This document shows positions 17,743 through 26,552 of a DNA stretch of 34,602 nt, in pieces; position 1 is the first letter of the stretch; every line of letters begins with the position of its first letter. Source of the stretch: Acholeplasmataceae bacterium (lineage in GTDB: Bacteria; Bacillota_I; Bacilli_A; Acholeplasmatales; Acholeplasmataceae); the NCBI GenBank assembly GCA_024709245.1, contig JANJXB010000116.1, positions 1 to 34,602 of the forward strand, given 5' to 3'. The notes under the pieces were generated by a model, which saw only the letters and a list, made by a program, of their open reading frames with translations, did no database searches and was not told the origin of the DNA. A program made the position numbers and the translations under genes.

Positions 17743-18690
17743 ATGAAATCATTCAAATTCGTTTTAAGTTTCGTATTCTTATTTGCAGCAATCTTTGCAA
17801 TCATCGGCTGCACAGAGGTATCTGCCAATGATACATATGTGACACTGGATATCAATCCAAGCGTCGAATTAATCGTAAACCGTCGGGATAAAGTCATTTA
17901 TGCCAACGCACTCAACGAAGATGGAGAAGTTCTACTTGCTGAACTTGACTTGATTGGAATGGATGTTGAAGATGCGATTGATTTAATCATCGAAACTGCA
18001 ACTCATCTCGGTTACATCGATCCAGATGCTGAAGAAACTTATGTTTCTGTCAGTGCAATCTCCAAAGATACTGCAATTGGTGATCAAGTTAGAGAACGCA
18101 TTAAGGAACACATTAACAATGCTTTTGCAAAGCGCTACATGATGGGCAAAGCTCAAGACAAGGCATTCACTCCAGAATTTTTAGCAGAAGCAGAATCTTA
18201 TGGTGTGACTCCAGGATTCTTATTCATGGTCAAATCAGCATTGATTGCAGATGATGAATTGTTACTTGAAGACGCTTTATTGCTCACTCCAGAAGAATTA
18301 CAGGCCATCATCAAGACAGCAAAAGCAGAAATGAGAGAAGTTTCTCAAGCACTCAAAGAAGAATTCTTTGCAGCAAGAGAACTGCTATTTGATGAATATC
18401 TTCCACAGATTCAAGCACTTGAAGAAGCCATTGAACTGGGTGAAGGTGATATTGAAGCACTGACTGCTGAACTGGATGCACTCAAATTGGAATTTAAAGA
18501 AGCACTGGATGCACTGAGAACTGAGTTTCATACTGAAACAGAAGCGATTCGTGCTCAAATGAAAGAAATTCATCAAGAACGTAAAGAAATCTTCGAACCC
18601 ATCATGAACCAACACATGGAAACCATGCAGGAAAGAAGAGAAGAAATGCAGGAAAAGATAGACGAATTCCAAGGTAGAAAACGCCCATAA
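17743..18690 (+). CDS. Lipoprotein with RsgI-type ectodomain and long charged helical C-terminal tail
   Basis: MKSFKFVLSFVFLFAAIFAIIGC lipobox; TYVTLDINPSVELIVNRRDKVIYANALNEDGEVLLAELDLIGMDVEDAIDLIIETATHLGYI resembles the RsgI mid-domain (TIDINPSIE...LNDEG...); SYGVTPGFL resembles the YGVTPG segment in RsgI-like proteins; E/K/R-rich tail. Confidence 0.75.
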   Translation: MKSFKFVLSFVFLFAAIFAIIGCTEVSANDTYVTLDINPSVELIVNRRDKVIYANALNEDGEVLLAELDLIGMDVEDAIDLIIETATHLGYIDPDAEETYVSVSAISKDTAIGDQVRERIKEHINNAFAKRYMMGKAQDKAFTPEFLAEAESYGVTPGFLFMVKSALIADDELLLEDALLLTPEELQAIIKTAKAEMREVSQALKEEFFAARELLFDEYLPQIQALEEAIELGEGDIEALTAELDALKLEFKEALDALRTEFHTETEAIRAQMKEIHQERKEIFEPIMNQHMETMQERREEMQEKIDEFQGRKRP

Positions 18691-18711
18691 TCCCCTGATG
18701 GGTTGTTCAAA

Positions 18712-18741
18712 AAAGGACGAAAGCGATTGCTTTTGTCCTTT
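18712..18741. terminator. Bidirectional intrinsic terminator between convergent genes
   Basis: AAAGGACGAAAGC-GATT-GCTTTTGTCCTTT, 13-bp stem with one G-U, T-rich on the right. Confidence 0.85.
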
Positions 18742-19285
18742 ATTTTTTGTAAATCATATAGATGTATGGTGGCGTATTGTCTTGAAAAGGTAAATCGATT
18801 TTTAAGACTTTATAGTGTACGGTTGATAGAGTCTTGAGGTAGTGATTGAGTTGATCGGATTCTAATTTTCCTTGCTCGTGACCGGTATAGACCACCAGTT
18901 GGATGAATCCACCATGTTTCAACGCTTCAAGCATCGAGATGAGTGTTCTTAACGTAACATCCTTTTCAGTCGTGATGGATTTATCGCCACCCGGTAAATA
19001 TCCCAAATTGAAGATGGCTGCTTGAAATGTGACCACGTAATCTTTAAAGGTTTCGTGAGAAGCATGGATCAGCGTGACATTCCGAATGTTTTCTTGTTTT
19101 AAGAGGGTTGATGTCTGATCAATCGCTCTTTTTTGGATATCAAAAGCATAGACATGCTGAACAAGTGGAGCTAAGAATAAAGTGTCATTACCATTTCCGA
19201 CAGTAGCATCAATGACGATATCATCCTTCGATAGGTGATGTTTGAGTAAGAGATGTGCCGTTTCCAAGATCAGATTTTGTTTCAT
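18740..19285 (-). CDS. mnmM: YtqB-like class I SAM methyltransferase (MnmM-type tRNA mnm5s2U34 methyltransferase family)
   Basis: DDIVIDATVGNGNDTLFLAPLVQHVYAFDIQKRAIDQT, FNLGYLPGGDKSITT; adjacent to a YtqA-like gene as in B. subtilis. AGGGAGAT RBS favours 19285 over 19309. Confidence 0.82.
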   Translation of the reverse strand: MKQNLILETAHLLLKHHLSKDDIVIDATVGNGNDTLFLAPLVQHVYAFDIQKRAIDQTSTLLKQENIRNVTLIHASHETFKDYVVTFQAAIFNLGYLPGGDKSITTEKDVTLRTLISMLEALKHGGFIQLVVYTGHEQGKLESDQLNHYLKTLSTVHYKVLKIDLPFQDNTPPYIYMIYKK

Positions 19286-20225
19286 GATAATCTCCCTGAT
19301 ATAAACCAAGTTTTCTCAGTTTTTTGTCTATCTCATTGGTCACAACAAATTTTTTTCGAGTCCAATTAGGTGCAATGAGCATTGATGAAGGTGAATCTCC
19401 TGTGAGTCTATGAATGATGATATCTTTTCGAAGCCAAAGTATTTGTTCGACAGTGATATCGACATAATCTTCTAAAGATAGTAATGTCCATGGATTCTTT
19501 TTGTAGGCATATCCCATTTTGGTTTTTTCCATCAAATGGAGCATATGGATTTTGATGCCCTGTATATCCAATGTATTCAGATGCTTTACAGTTTCAATCA
19601 TCATGTCTTTGGTTTCATAGGGTAACCCATTGATGATATGGACAACAACTTCAAGATTCTTTGCACGTAAACGTTTGACCGCATCATCAAAACATGCCAA
19701 ATCATGGGCTCTGTTGATGAAATCTGAAGTCTCTTGATGGATGGTTTGGAGTCCAAGTTCAATTTGGACTGGCATTCTTTGATTCAAATCAGACAAATAT
19801 GCAACAACATCATCAGGAAGTACATCAGGTCGTGTTGCAATTGATATCATCACGATGTTTGGATCCAATGTGATGGCTTCTTCATAAAGTGATTTGAGTC
19901 TTGAAAGTGGAGCATGTGTATTCGTATTGGCTTGAAAATAGACAATATATGCCCCATCTTCCCATTTTTGGTGCATCATGGATTTGATTTTCTGAAATTG
20001 AAGTGCAATCGGTTCAAGCTTATTGCCTGCGAAATCCCCGCTGCCCATATAAGAACAAAATGTGCAACCCCCGGTTGCAACTGTCCCATCAATATTCGGA
20101 CAAGTGAATCCACCATTCAGTGCAATTTTAAACACTTTACGATTGTATTTGGATTGATAGTAGTTATTCAGTGTGTTGTAATGCTTTTCGTGATTCATTA
20201 AATTCATTGTTTTCACCAAGTTCAT
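19221..20225 (-). CDS. ytqA: Radical SAM protein, YtqA/YhcC (TIGR01212-like) family
   Basis: CPNIDGTVATGGCTFCSYMGSGDFAG (CxxxC.. radical SAM cysteines), YFQANTNTHAPLSRLKSLYEEAI, IELGLQTIHQETSDFINRAHD, HRLTGDSP. Start may be 20207 (GGTGA RBS). Confidence 0.88.
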   Translation of the reverse strand: MNLVKTMNLMNHEKHYNTLNNYYQSKYNRKVFKIALNGGFTCPNIDGTVATGGCTFCSYMGSGDFAGNKLEPIALQFQKIKSMMHQKWEDGAYIVYFQANTNTHAPLSRLKSLYEEAITLDPNIVMISIATRPDVLPDDVVAYLSDLNQRMPVQIELGLQTIHQETSDFINRAHDLACFDDAVKRLRAKNLEVVVHIINGLPYETKDMMIETVKHLNTLDIQGIKIHMLHLMEKTKMGYAYKKNPWTLLSLEDYVDITVEQILWLRKDIIIHRLTGDSPSSMLIAPNWTRKKFVVTNEIDKKLRKLGLYQGDYHETKSDLGNGTSLTQTSPIEG

Positions 20226-20246
20226 TCTACCACAAAAACATTATTA

Positions 20247-20255
20247 TGATATAAT
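20247..20255 (+). promoter_or_regulatory. Extended -10 TGATATAAT upstream of DUF1189-like gene/polC
   Basis: TGATATAAT; no good -35; about 21 nt before the ATG, with AAGGAG between. Confidence 0.5.
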
Positions 20256-20276
20256 AAGACACAAGGAGTTGAAGGC

Positions 20277-21056
20277 ATGTTTAAGAGACTGGCAACGAGT
20301 ATTACCAAACCCCCGTTAGCGGTTTTTTTTATCAAGGATACGTGGGTTAGGATCATTTTATATCTCTTTTTCATACCACTGATCATGACCTTGCCCATCA
20401 CGGTGAGAACCATGATTAATCCCGGGATGAATCAAGCAAGATTTGAACGTATGACTGCGATTATCCGTTCGGATTTTCAGATTGAAAATACCAAAATTGA
20501 GTCAGGCAACCTATCTGTTGGATCCAATAAGACTGCAACATTTGATTTTTTTACTTTAACGATGGGCGATGTGGAACCTCACAGTCAAACGGTAACCATT
20601 TTATTTGATGAAAGTGAACTCGTCTTTCTGTTTGGTCAGTTTGAATTTGGTCGAAAAAGTTACCTTGAACTTGGATTATCTGAATTTGATTTTTCAATCG
20701 CCACATCTGCGAACAGTATGATCTTAGGGTCAGCCATCCGGTCGCTATATGATGAAATTGGAACATTTGGTCTGTCGGATATCACGCTCTCCTTCATGTA
20801 CAATCTATTTGATTATGTTCTCTATGTTTTTCTAATGGCTGTCATCATGGTGTTTTTTGCACAAGAACTCGAATTTACATTTCTAGAACGTATCAAATTA
20901 TCGACCTATCTCTCATCGATTTTCGGAATTTCAACATTCATTTTGGCATTATTCGGTCTTGAAGGTGCTGAAATCATCAGTATCATTCTGCTTTATCTGT
21001 TTCATTTATGGGCATATCGCAATATCCATATGGTAAGAAAGGAGCCAGAAAATTGA
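20277..21056 (+). CDS. DUF1189-like integral membrane protein
   Basis: N-terminal FKRLATSITKPPLAVFFIKDTWVRIILYLFFIPLIMTLP followed by a soluble domain and three or more C-terminal hydrophobic helices; family assignment by resemblance. Confidence 0.6.
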   Translation: MFKRLATSITKPPLAVFFIKDTWVRIILYLFFIPLIMTLPITVRTMINPGMNQARFERMTAIIRSDFQIENTKIESGNLSVGSNKTATFDFFTLTMGDVEPHSQTVTILFDESELVFLFGQFEFGRKSYLELGLSEFDFSIATSANSMILGSAIRSLYDEIGTFGLSDITLSFMYNLFDYVLYVFLMAVIMVFFAQELEFTFLERIKLSTYLSSIFGISTFILALFGLEGAEIISIILLYLFHLWAYRNIHMVRKEPEN

Positions 21057-24000
21057 GTAAAGATAAATTTTCATTATTCCTCGAACAATCCAAATTTTCA
21101 TCACCTGTGCTCCAACAAGCATCCCTTTCCAATGTTCATGTCCATCTAAAAGAAAAGAAATGGACATTCAACATCGTTTTATCCGAAGTCATCGGACCTG
21201 AAACGCTTTTTCCATTTATCAATAACATCAAAACTTATTTTTTAGTCTCCAAAGTGGTGTCCATGATTGATGTATCGATTCAGTTCAAATCATTGGAAGC
21301 ATTCAAAAACTATGCAATGGACTATTTTGATCATGCAGTGATTGAGTTATCAAAAATTAAAGCGCGCTATTTGGTGCTTAAGAATTTTGAAGCACGATTT
21401 GAGAAGGATACTTACATCATTTCGGTTGACCAAGATAGTACATACTTGAGTGAATACTTACCTGAATTAAAGAATATTCTGAATTCATTAGGATTCCCGG
21501 TTTCTGCAAAACTGGAAGTGATACACACCTTGACTCCAACGAGCAAAATGATTGAATCCTCGATTGTAGAGCAGGAAAAAGCACTCGAACAAAAGACTGT
21601 TTATGCTAAACAAAACGTTAAAAAAGAAGATAAGAAAGTATTCACACGAAAGAGTTCACCGCAAGCGATTGCCATCAAGGAAATTCCTCTTGACAATATG
21701 AAGCTGGACCTCTATAAAAACGAAAAAGGGGATACCAATTTTCTCATTGAAGGTATTGTTTCAAAGACAGAAATCAAGCAACTGACGAACATGTCCTTAC
21801 TCTCATTTGTTCTGGGAGACGATGATGATGCGATTTATGTCAAGCGATTCATCAAAAATGAAAAAGATCGATTGCTGGCAGAATCGGTGCATGACGGAGA
21901 CTTGATCCAAGTCGAAGGTAAAGCCAATTTTGATACCTATTTGAAAGATGTCGTCATTTTTGCCGATGCGTTGAGCTTCGTTGAAAAGAGTAAGAAAGAA
22001 GAACGCATGGATCGTGCCAAAGAAAAACGTATCGAATTCCATGTGCATACCAAAATGTCGAACATGGATGCAGTCACCGATGCAACCGAATACATAGAAC
22101 AAGCCATCAAATGGGGTCATGAAGCCATTGCGTTCACTGATCACAATGGTCTTTATGCATATCCAGAAATCTATAAAGCCTGTCAAAAGAAGGATATTAA
22201 ACCGATTTATGGTGTGGAATTGGACTTTGTCGATGAAGTCAATTTCAGAATAACAACAGATACCCATCGCACACTTCTACTCAAAGATGCGAAATATGTT
22301 GTTTTTGATATTGAAACCACGGGATTATCCAACACACGTGATAAAATCATCGAAATCGGTGCGGTCAAAATTGAAGGTGGAGCCATCACAGAACGCTATC
22401 AAAGTTTAATCAATCCAGGCGAAACCTTATCCTCATTTACCACTGAACTCACCGATATTACCGATGAAATGCTTCAAAATGCCCCCACCATCGAAGAAGA
22501 ACTTCCTCACTTCTTAAAGTTCATCGAGGGCTCGATTTTGGTTGCACACAATGCCTTGTTTGACATTGGTCATATAAGAGAAAATGCACGTAAACAGGAT
22601 TTGTCTTTTGATGATTCGCTGGTGATTGATACCATCCAAATTGCGCGCTATTTCTACAACCAGGATATGAAAAGATTCAACTTAAAAGCTGTTGCTAAGT
22701 TCTTTAAAGTCAAACAAGAACAACACCATAGAGCAGAAGATGATGCTTATGTCACTGCACAAATTTGGTTATCGATGATGAATACACTCTTAAGTAAAAA
22801 CATCAAACATTACCATGAAATCAATCAGGCCATTGATGATAAAGAAGCATGGAAGCACATTAAACCGTATCATATCAACATCCTTACTCAGAATCAAGTC
22901 GGTTACAAAAACCTATTCAAATTGATTTCAGATGCATTAACGACCCATTTCTATGGGGGTCCTAGAACATTGAAGTCTGTATTAGAAAAATATCGAGAAG
23001 GATTACTCATCGGCAGTGGTTGTGTCAACGGTAACGTGTTTGAAGCTGCACTCAATCAAAGTGATGAAGCATTGAAACAAGCCATTTCATATTATGATTA
23101 CATAGAAGTTCAGCCTCCACAAGCCTACAAACATCTCAAAGAAGAACTTGGACCTTTTGCAGATGAGATCATTGAAGCCATCATCGCAAAAATCATCCGT
23201 TATGCGAAAGAACAGAATAAGATTGTCATTGCATCAGGCGATGTACACTATTTGGAAAAGAAAGATGTTTTATATCGCGAAATATACATCAGAACACCAC
23301 TGGTTGGCGGAGGTATACACGAATTATCGAAATACAACGTTATGCCAGAACAGTATTTTTTAACAACGGATGAGATGCTCAAATCATTCCAGTTCCTCGA
23401 TAAAGAACTGGCCTATGAGATTGTCGTTAAAAATACACACGTTCTCAATGACATGATCGAAAAGATTCAAGCATTTCCCAAGCAATTGTACTCACTTCCA
23501 GATGATGCATTTAAAGATATTTTGGGTATTGATTCCATATCCGATGAAGTGAAGCGTTTGGTATTTGACAAAATGCAACAACTTTATGGAAATGATCCTC
23601 ATCTTTTAGTCGCCGAACGCGTCCAAAGAGAACTGAAAAACATCATTGAAAATGAGTTTGCTCCAAACTATTATATTTCACATCTCTTAGTCAAAAAATC
23701 GTTGGATGACGGTTACTTGGTTGGATCACGTGGTTCTGTAGGTTCATCGCTTGTTGCTACCATGCTTGATATTACGGAAGTCAATCCTTTAAAACCTCAT
23801 TACAGATGCCCTAACGGAGACTTTACTGTTTTTCATTTAACCGATGAAGAAATCAACCATTATGGGCTCACCTCAGAACAAAAAGCATTTCAACCCTTCA
23901 TGAAAGGTATTCAATCTGGCTACGATTTACCGACGAAAGACTGTCCCATTTGTGGTGCACGATTGATCAAAGATGGTCATGATATCCCCTTTGAGACCTT

Positions 24001-25510
24001 CTTAGGGTTTGATGGAGATAAAGTGCCAGATATCGATTTAAACTTCTCAGGGGACTATCAAGCGACTGCACATGCCTATGTGAGAGAACTTCTTGGAGAA
24101 GATTATACCTTTAGAGCAGGAACCATACAAACCGTTGCTGAACGCAATGCTTATGGATATGTCAAAGGTTATCTAGAAGATAAACATTTGGAAGTGAGAA
24201 ATGCTCAAGTTGAAAGACTGGCTAAAAAAATCGAAGGTGTCAAACGATCTTCAGGACAGCATCCAGGGGGTATTGTGGTGGTGCCTAAATCCAAAACCAT
24301 CTATGATGTTACCCCCATTCAATACCCAGCAGATGATCCAGATTCTGAGTGGAAGACGACACACTTTGACTATCACTCCTTTGAAGATAACTTGCTCAAA
24401 CTGGATATCCTCGGTCATGATGACCCAACCATGATTAAATTCCTCATGGATTATGTGGCACTTCATCCCGAAGAGTTTCCCTTTGATAAAGCTCAAGACA
24501 TTCCTTTAGATGATCCTGAAGTGTATCAACTCTTTTCAGGTACAGAGATCATTGGACTCAAATCCACTGATATTGATTCAGAGGTTGCATCCTATGCAAT
24601 CCCTGAATTTGGAACACCATTCACAAGACAAATGCTTGTCGATACCAAACCAAAAACATTTGCTGGACTGGTTAAGATCTCTGGATTGTCTCATGGAACC
24701 GATGTTTGGTTGAAAAACGCTCAATCCCTTGTCAATGGTTCAACTCCTTACGGTAAAATCCCGTTTAATGACATCATTGCATGCCGTGACGATATCATGG
24801 TTCAACTTTCAGATCGCGGGTTATCTCCCATCAAAGCTTTTGAAATCATGGAATTCGTCCGAAAAGGAAAGCCTTCCAAGGATAAAGCAAAATGGCTCAA
24901 TTATGAGCAAGAAATGAAAAAAAACAATGTACCTGACTGGTATATATGGAGTTGTAGTCAAATCAAGTACATGTTCCCTAAGGCGCATGCCACTGCATAC
25001 GTCATCATGGCGATGAGAATCGCTTGGTTTAAGGTTTATAAACCGCTTCTGTTTTATAGTGGATTCTTCAGCAAACGTGCGGTTCAATTTGATTATGAAG
25101 TCATGGTTGCTGGTGCCAATGCCATTCGAAATCGTATGCAATCCATCTCTGGTGGGTTCAATATGAAGGTCAAAGATGAGAACTTGATTGTTACATTGGG
25201 TGTTGCTCTCGAAATGACGAAACGTGGGTATCATTTCTTACCCATTGATATCAATAAATCAGAAGCCACTACATTTGTCATGGAACAAAAAGGACTCAGA
25301 ATGCCATTTACTGCAATTGATGGACTCGGTGAAGCGGTTGCTTATGATATTGTTCAAAAACGTCTCGAAAAACCATTTACCAGTCGTGATGATGTCAATG
25401 ACAGAACACGAGTGAATAAGACTGTATTCGAGAAACTGGAATCATTTGGCGCATTCAAAGAATTAAGTGTGGAAAATCATGTGATTGAAGCGGGATTATT
25501 TGCACTTTGA
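21053..25510 (+). CDS. polC: DNA polymerase III PolC-type alpha subunit
   Basis: PHP motif EFHVHTKMSNMDAV, exonuclease YVVFDIETTGLSNTRDKIIEIGAVKI, Zn motif CPNGDF..CPICGARL, GFDGDKVPDIDLNFSGDYQ, KRSSGQHPGG, MFPKAHATAYVIMAMRIAWFK. The tracked start (21008) lies inside the upstream gene; AAAGGAG plus TTG at 21053 (TTGA overlap) is the probable start. Confidence 0.97.
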   Translation: MSKDKFSLFLEQSKFSSPVLQQASLSNVHVHLKEKKWTFNIVLSEVIGPETLFPFINNIKTYFLVSKVVSMIDVSIQFKSLEAFKNYAMDYFDHAVIELSKIKARYLVLKNFEARFEKDTYIISVDQDSTYLSEYLPELKNILNSLGFPVSAKLEVIHTLTPTSKMIESSIVEQEKALEQKTVYAKQNVKKEDKKVFTRKSSPQAIAIKEIPLDNMKLDLYKNEKGDTNFLIEGIVSKTEIKQLTNMSLLSFVLGDDDDAIYVKRFIKNEKDRLLAESVHDGDLIQVEGKANFDTYLKDVVIFADALSFVEKSKKEERMDRAKEKRIEFHVHTKMSNMDAVTDATEYIEQAIKWGHEAIAFTDHNGLYAYPEIYKACQKKDIKPIYGVELDFVDEVNFRITTDTHRTLLLKDAKYVVFDIETTGLSNTRDKIIEIGAVKIEGGAITERYQSLINPGETLSSFTTELTDITDEMLQNAPTIEEELPHFLKFIEGSILVAHNALFDIGHIRENARKQDLSFDDSLVIDTIQIARYFYNQDMKRFNLKAVAKFFKVKQEQHHRAEDDAYVTAQIWLSMMNTLLSKNIKHYHEINQAIDDKEAWKHIKPYHINILTQNQVGYKNLFKLISDALTTHFYGGPRTLKSVLEKYREGLLIGSGCVNGNVFEAALNQSDEALKQAISYYDYIEVQPPQAYKHLKEELGPFADEIIEAIIAKIIRYAKEQNKIVIASGDVHYLEKKDVLYREIYIRTPLVGGGIHELSKYNVMPEQYFLTTDEMLKSFQFLDKELAYEIVVKNTHVLNDMIEKIQAFPKQLYSLPDDAFKDILGIDSISDEVKRLVFDKMQQLYGNDPHLLVAERVQRELKNIIENEFAPNYYISHLLVKKSLDDGYLVGSRGSVGSSLVATMLDITEVNPLKPHYRCPNGDFTVFHLTDEEINHYGLTSEQKAFQPFMKGIQSGYDLPTKDCPICGARLIKDGHDIPFETFLGFDGDKVPDIDLNFSGDYQATAHAYVRELLGEDYTFRAGTIQTVAERNAYGYVKGYLEDKHLEVRNAQVERLAKKIEGVKRSSGQHPGGIVVVPKSKTIYDVTPIQYPADDPDSEWKTTHFDYHSFEDNLLKLDILGHDDPTMIKFLMDYVALHPEEFPFDKAQDIPLDDPEVYQLFSGTEIIGLKSTDIDSEVASYAIPEFGTPFTRQMLVDTKPKTFAGLVKISGLSHGTDVWLKNAQSLVNGSTPYGKIPFNDIIACRDDIMVQLSDRGLSPIKAFEIMEFVRKGKPSKDKAKWLNYEQEMKKNNVPDWYIWSCSQIKYMFPKAHATAYVIMAMRIAWFKVYKPLLFYSGFFSKRAVQFDYEVMVAGANAIRNRMQSISGGFNMKVKDENLIVTLGVALEMTKRGYHFLPIDINKSEATTFVMEQKGLRMPFTAIDGLGEAVAYDIVQKRLEKPFTSRDDVNDRTRVNKTVFEKLESFGAFKELSVENHVIEAGLFAL

Positions 25511-25559
25511 AGAAAGTATTATATAATAAAATTGAATTTAAAAGAGGAGTTGAAAGTCT

Positions 25560-26297
25560 ATGAGAAGTTCCAATCCTGTATTCAGAACACTGGAAAGAAG
25601 TGAAGCTTACGTTGGTACAGAAGCTGCGAGTTATCGTGGCATCGTTGGAAAGACGGGTTTGCTGTTGATCACAGCTGTTATTTCAGGTTATTTATTCTTA
25701 TATAGTATTGCCAATGGATTGATTCCAGCTGCTTCAGTATATCCTTTACTGATTGGATCTGTGGTCATTGCTTTGATTTCTGTGATTGTTTCGACGAGAA
25801 GCATTCGTTTTGCTGCAGTTGCTGCCATCACTTATGCACTTGCTGAAGGGGTATTACTCGGTTTGATCACTGTCATTGCTGATCAATATGCACCCGGTGC
25901 TGCTTTAGCTGCTGTGGTTGCTACCGCATCCATTTTCACAGTCATGCTATTCTTATATTCCAGTAGAACCATTCGAGTTACTGAACGATTTAGAAGAATC
26001 ATGTATTCTGTTCTTCTTGGATTCTTATTCTTCATCGTGATCGGATTCATCATCAATTTGGTTGCTCCAGGTTTGCTTGTATTATCCAGTCCATTGCTTC
26101 TCGGTATTTCTGCGATCTTCATCATTTATGGAGCACTCATGCTTACACTTGATTTTGACCGAGCAGAAATGATTGTAGAATCCGGTGCAGACCGTTCGTA
26201 TGAATGGATGGTTGCAGTCGGTTTGATGGTCACAATCGTTTGGATTTACATTGAATTATTGAGATTTTTGATGATTCTTGCCAATAACAGACGATAA
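25560..26297 (+). CDS. Bax inhibitor-1/YccA-like multi-pass membrane protein
   Basis: 245 aa, seven or so TM segments; MRSSNPVFRTLE...YRGIVGKTGLLLITAVISGY...ALAEGVLLGLIT, LDFDRAEMIVESGADRSYEWMVAVGLMVTIVWIYIELLRFL. Confidence 0.85.
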   Translation: MRSSNPVFRTLERSEAYVGTEAASYRGIVGKTGLLLITAVISGYLFLYSIANGLIPAASVYPLLIGSVVIALISVIVSTRSIRFAAVAAITYALAEGVLLGLITVIADQYAPGAALAAVVATASIFTVMLFLYSSRTIRVTERFRRIMYSVLLGFLFFIVIGFIINLVAPGLLVLSSPLLLGISAIFIIYGALMLTLDFDRAEMIVESGADRSYEWMVAVGLMVTIVWIYIELLRFLMILANNRR

Positions 26298-26319
26298 TAG
26301 AAATAACTCATATAAATCA

Positions 26320-26535
26320 ATGATCAGAAGTAGTACTTGACTTCAAATATCCGTCAAGAGAGCACAGGAGGGTGGAATCTGTGCCGGTTATGTCAACGAA
26401 TTCATCTGTGAGAGGTGCTAGACACACCCGTGTGCTCGCGTTAAGAGTCTTTGAGGGCTAGAGCAATCTAGAACTAAGGTGGTACCGCGTGAATCACGTC
26501 CTTAGAGCAATCTGAGGACTTTTATTTTTATAACT
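26320..26535 (+). promoter_or_regulatory. T-box riboswitch (tRNA-Phe) controlling pheST
   Basis: T-box core AACTAAGGTGGTACCGCG at ~26471-26489; stem I region with candidate UUC (Phe) specifier at 26401-26403; terminator before pheS RBS. Confidence 0.95.
26498..26531 (+). terminator. T-box intrinsic terminator
   Basis: GTCCTTAG-AGCAAT-CTGAGGAC followed by TTTTATTTTTA. Confidence 0.9.
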
Positions 26536-26552
26536 CATTTAGGAGGATTAAC

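Noticed and set aside
18385-18672. 95-aa antisense ORF opposite the lipoprotein tail
   Set aside because: F/H/S-rich complement of an E/K-rich coiled-coil coding region, a typical artefact.
20241-20257. Palindrome TTATTAT-GAT-ATAATAA between ytqA and the DUF1189-like gene
   Set aside because: Composed entirely of A/T arms overlapping a -10 element; expected by chance in promoter DNA, no further support.
21803-22267. 154-aa antisense ORF within polC
   Set aside because: Shadow ORF opposite a strongly conserved coding region, low-complexity F/I-rich translation, no RBS or family resemblance.
24821-25234. 137-aa antisense ORF within polC
   Set aside because: Antisense of the conserved PolC polymerase domain; no independent evidence of coding.
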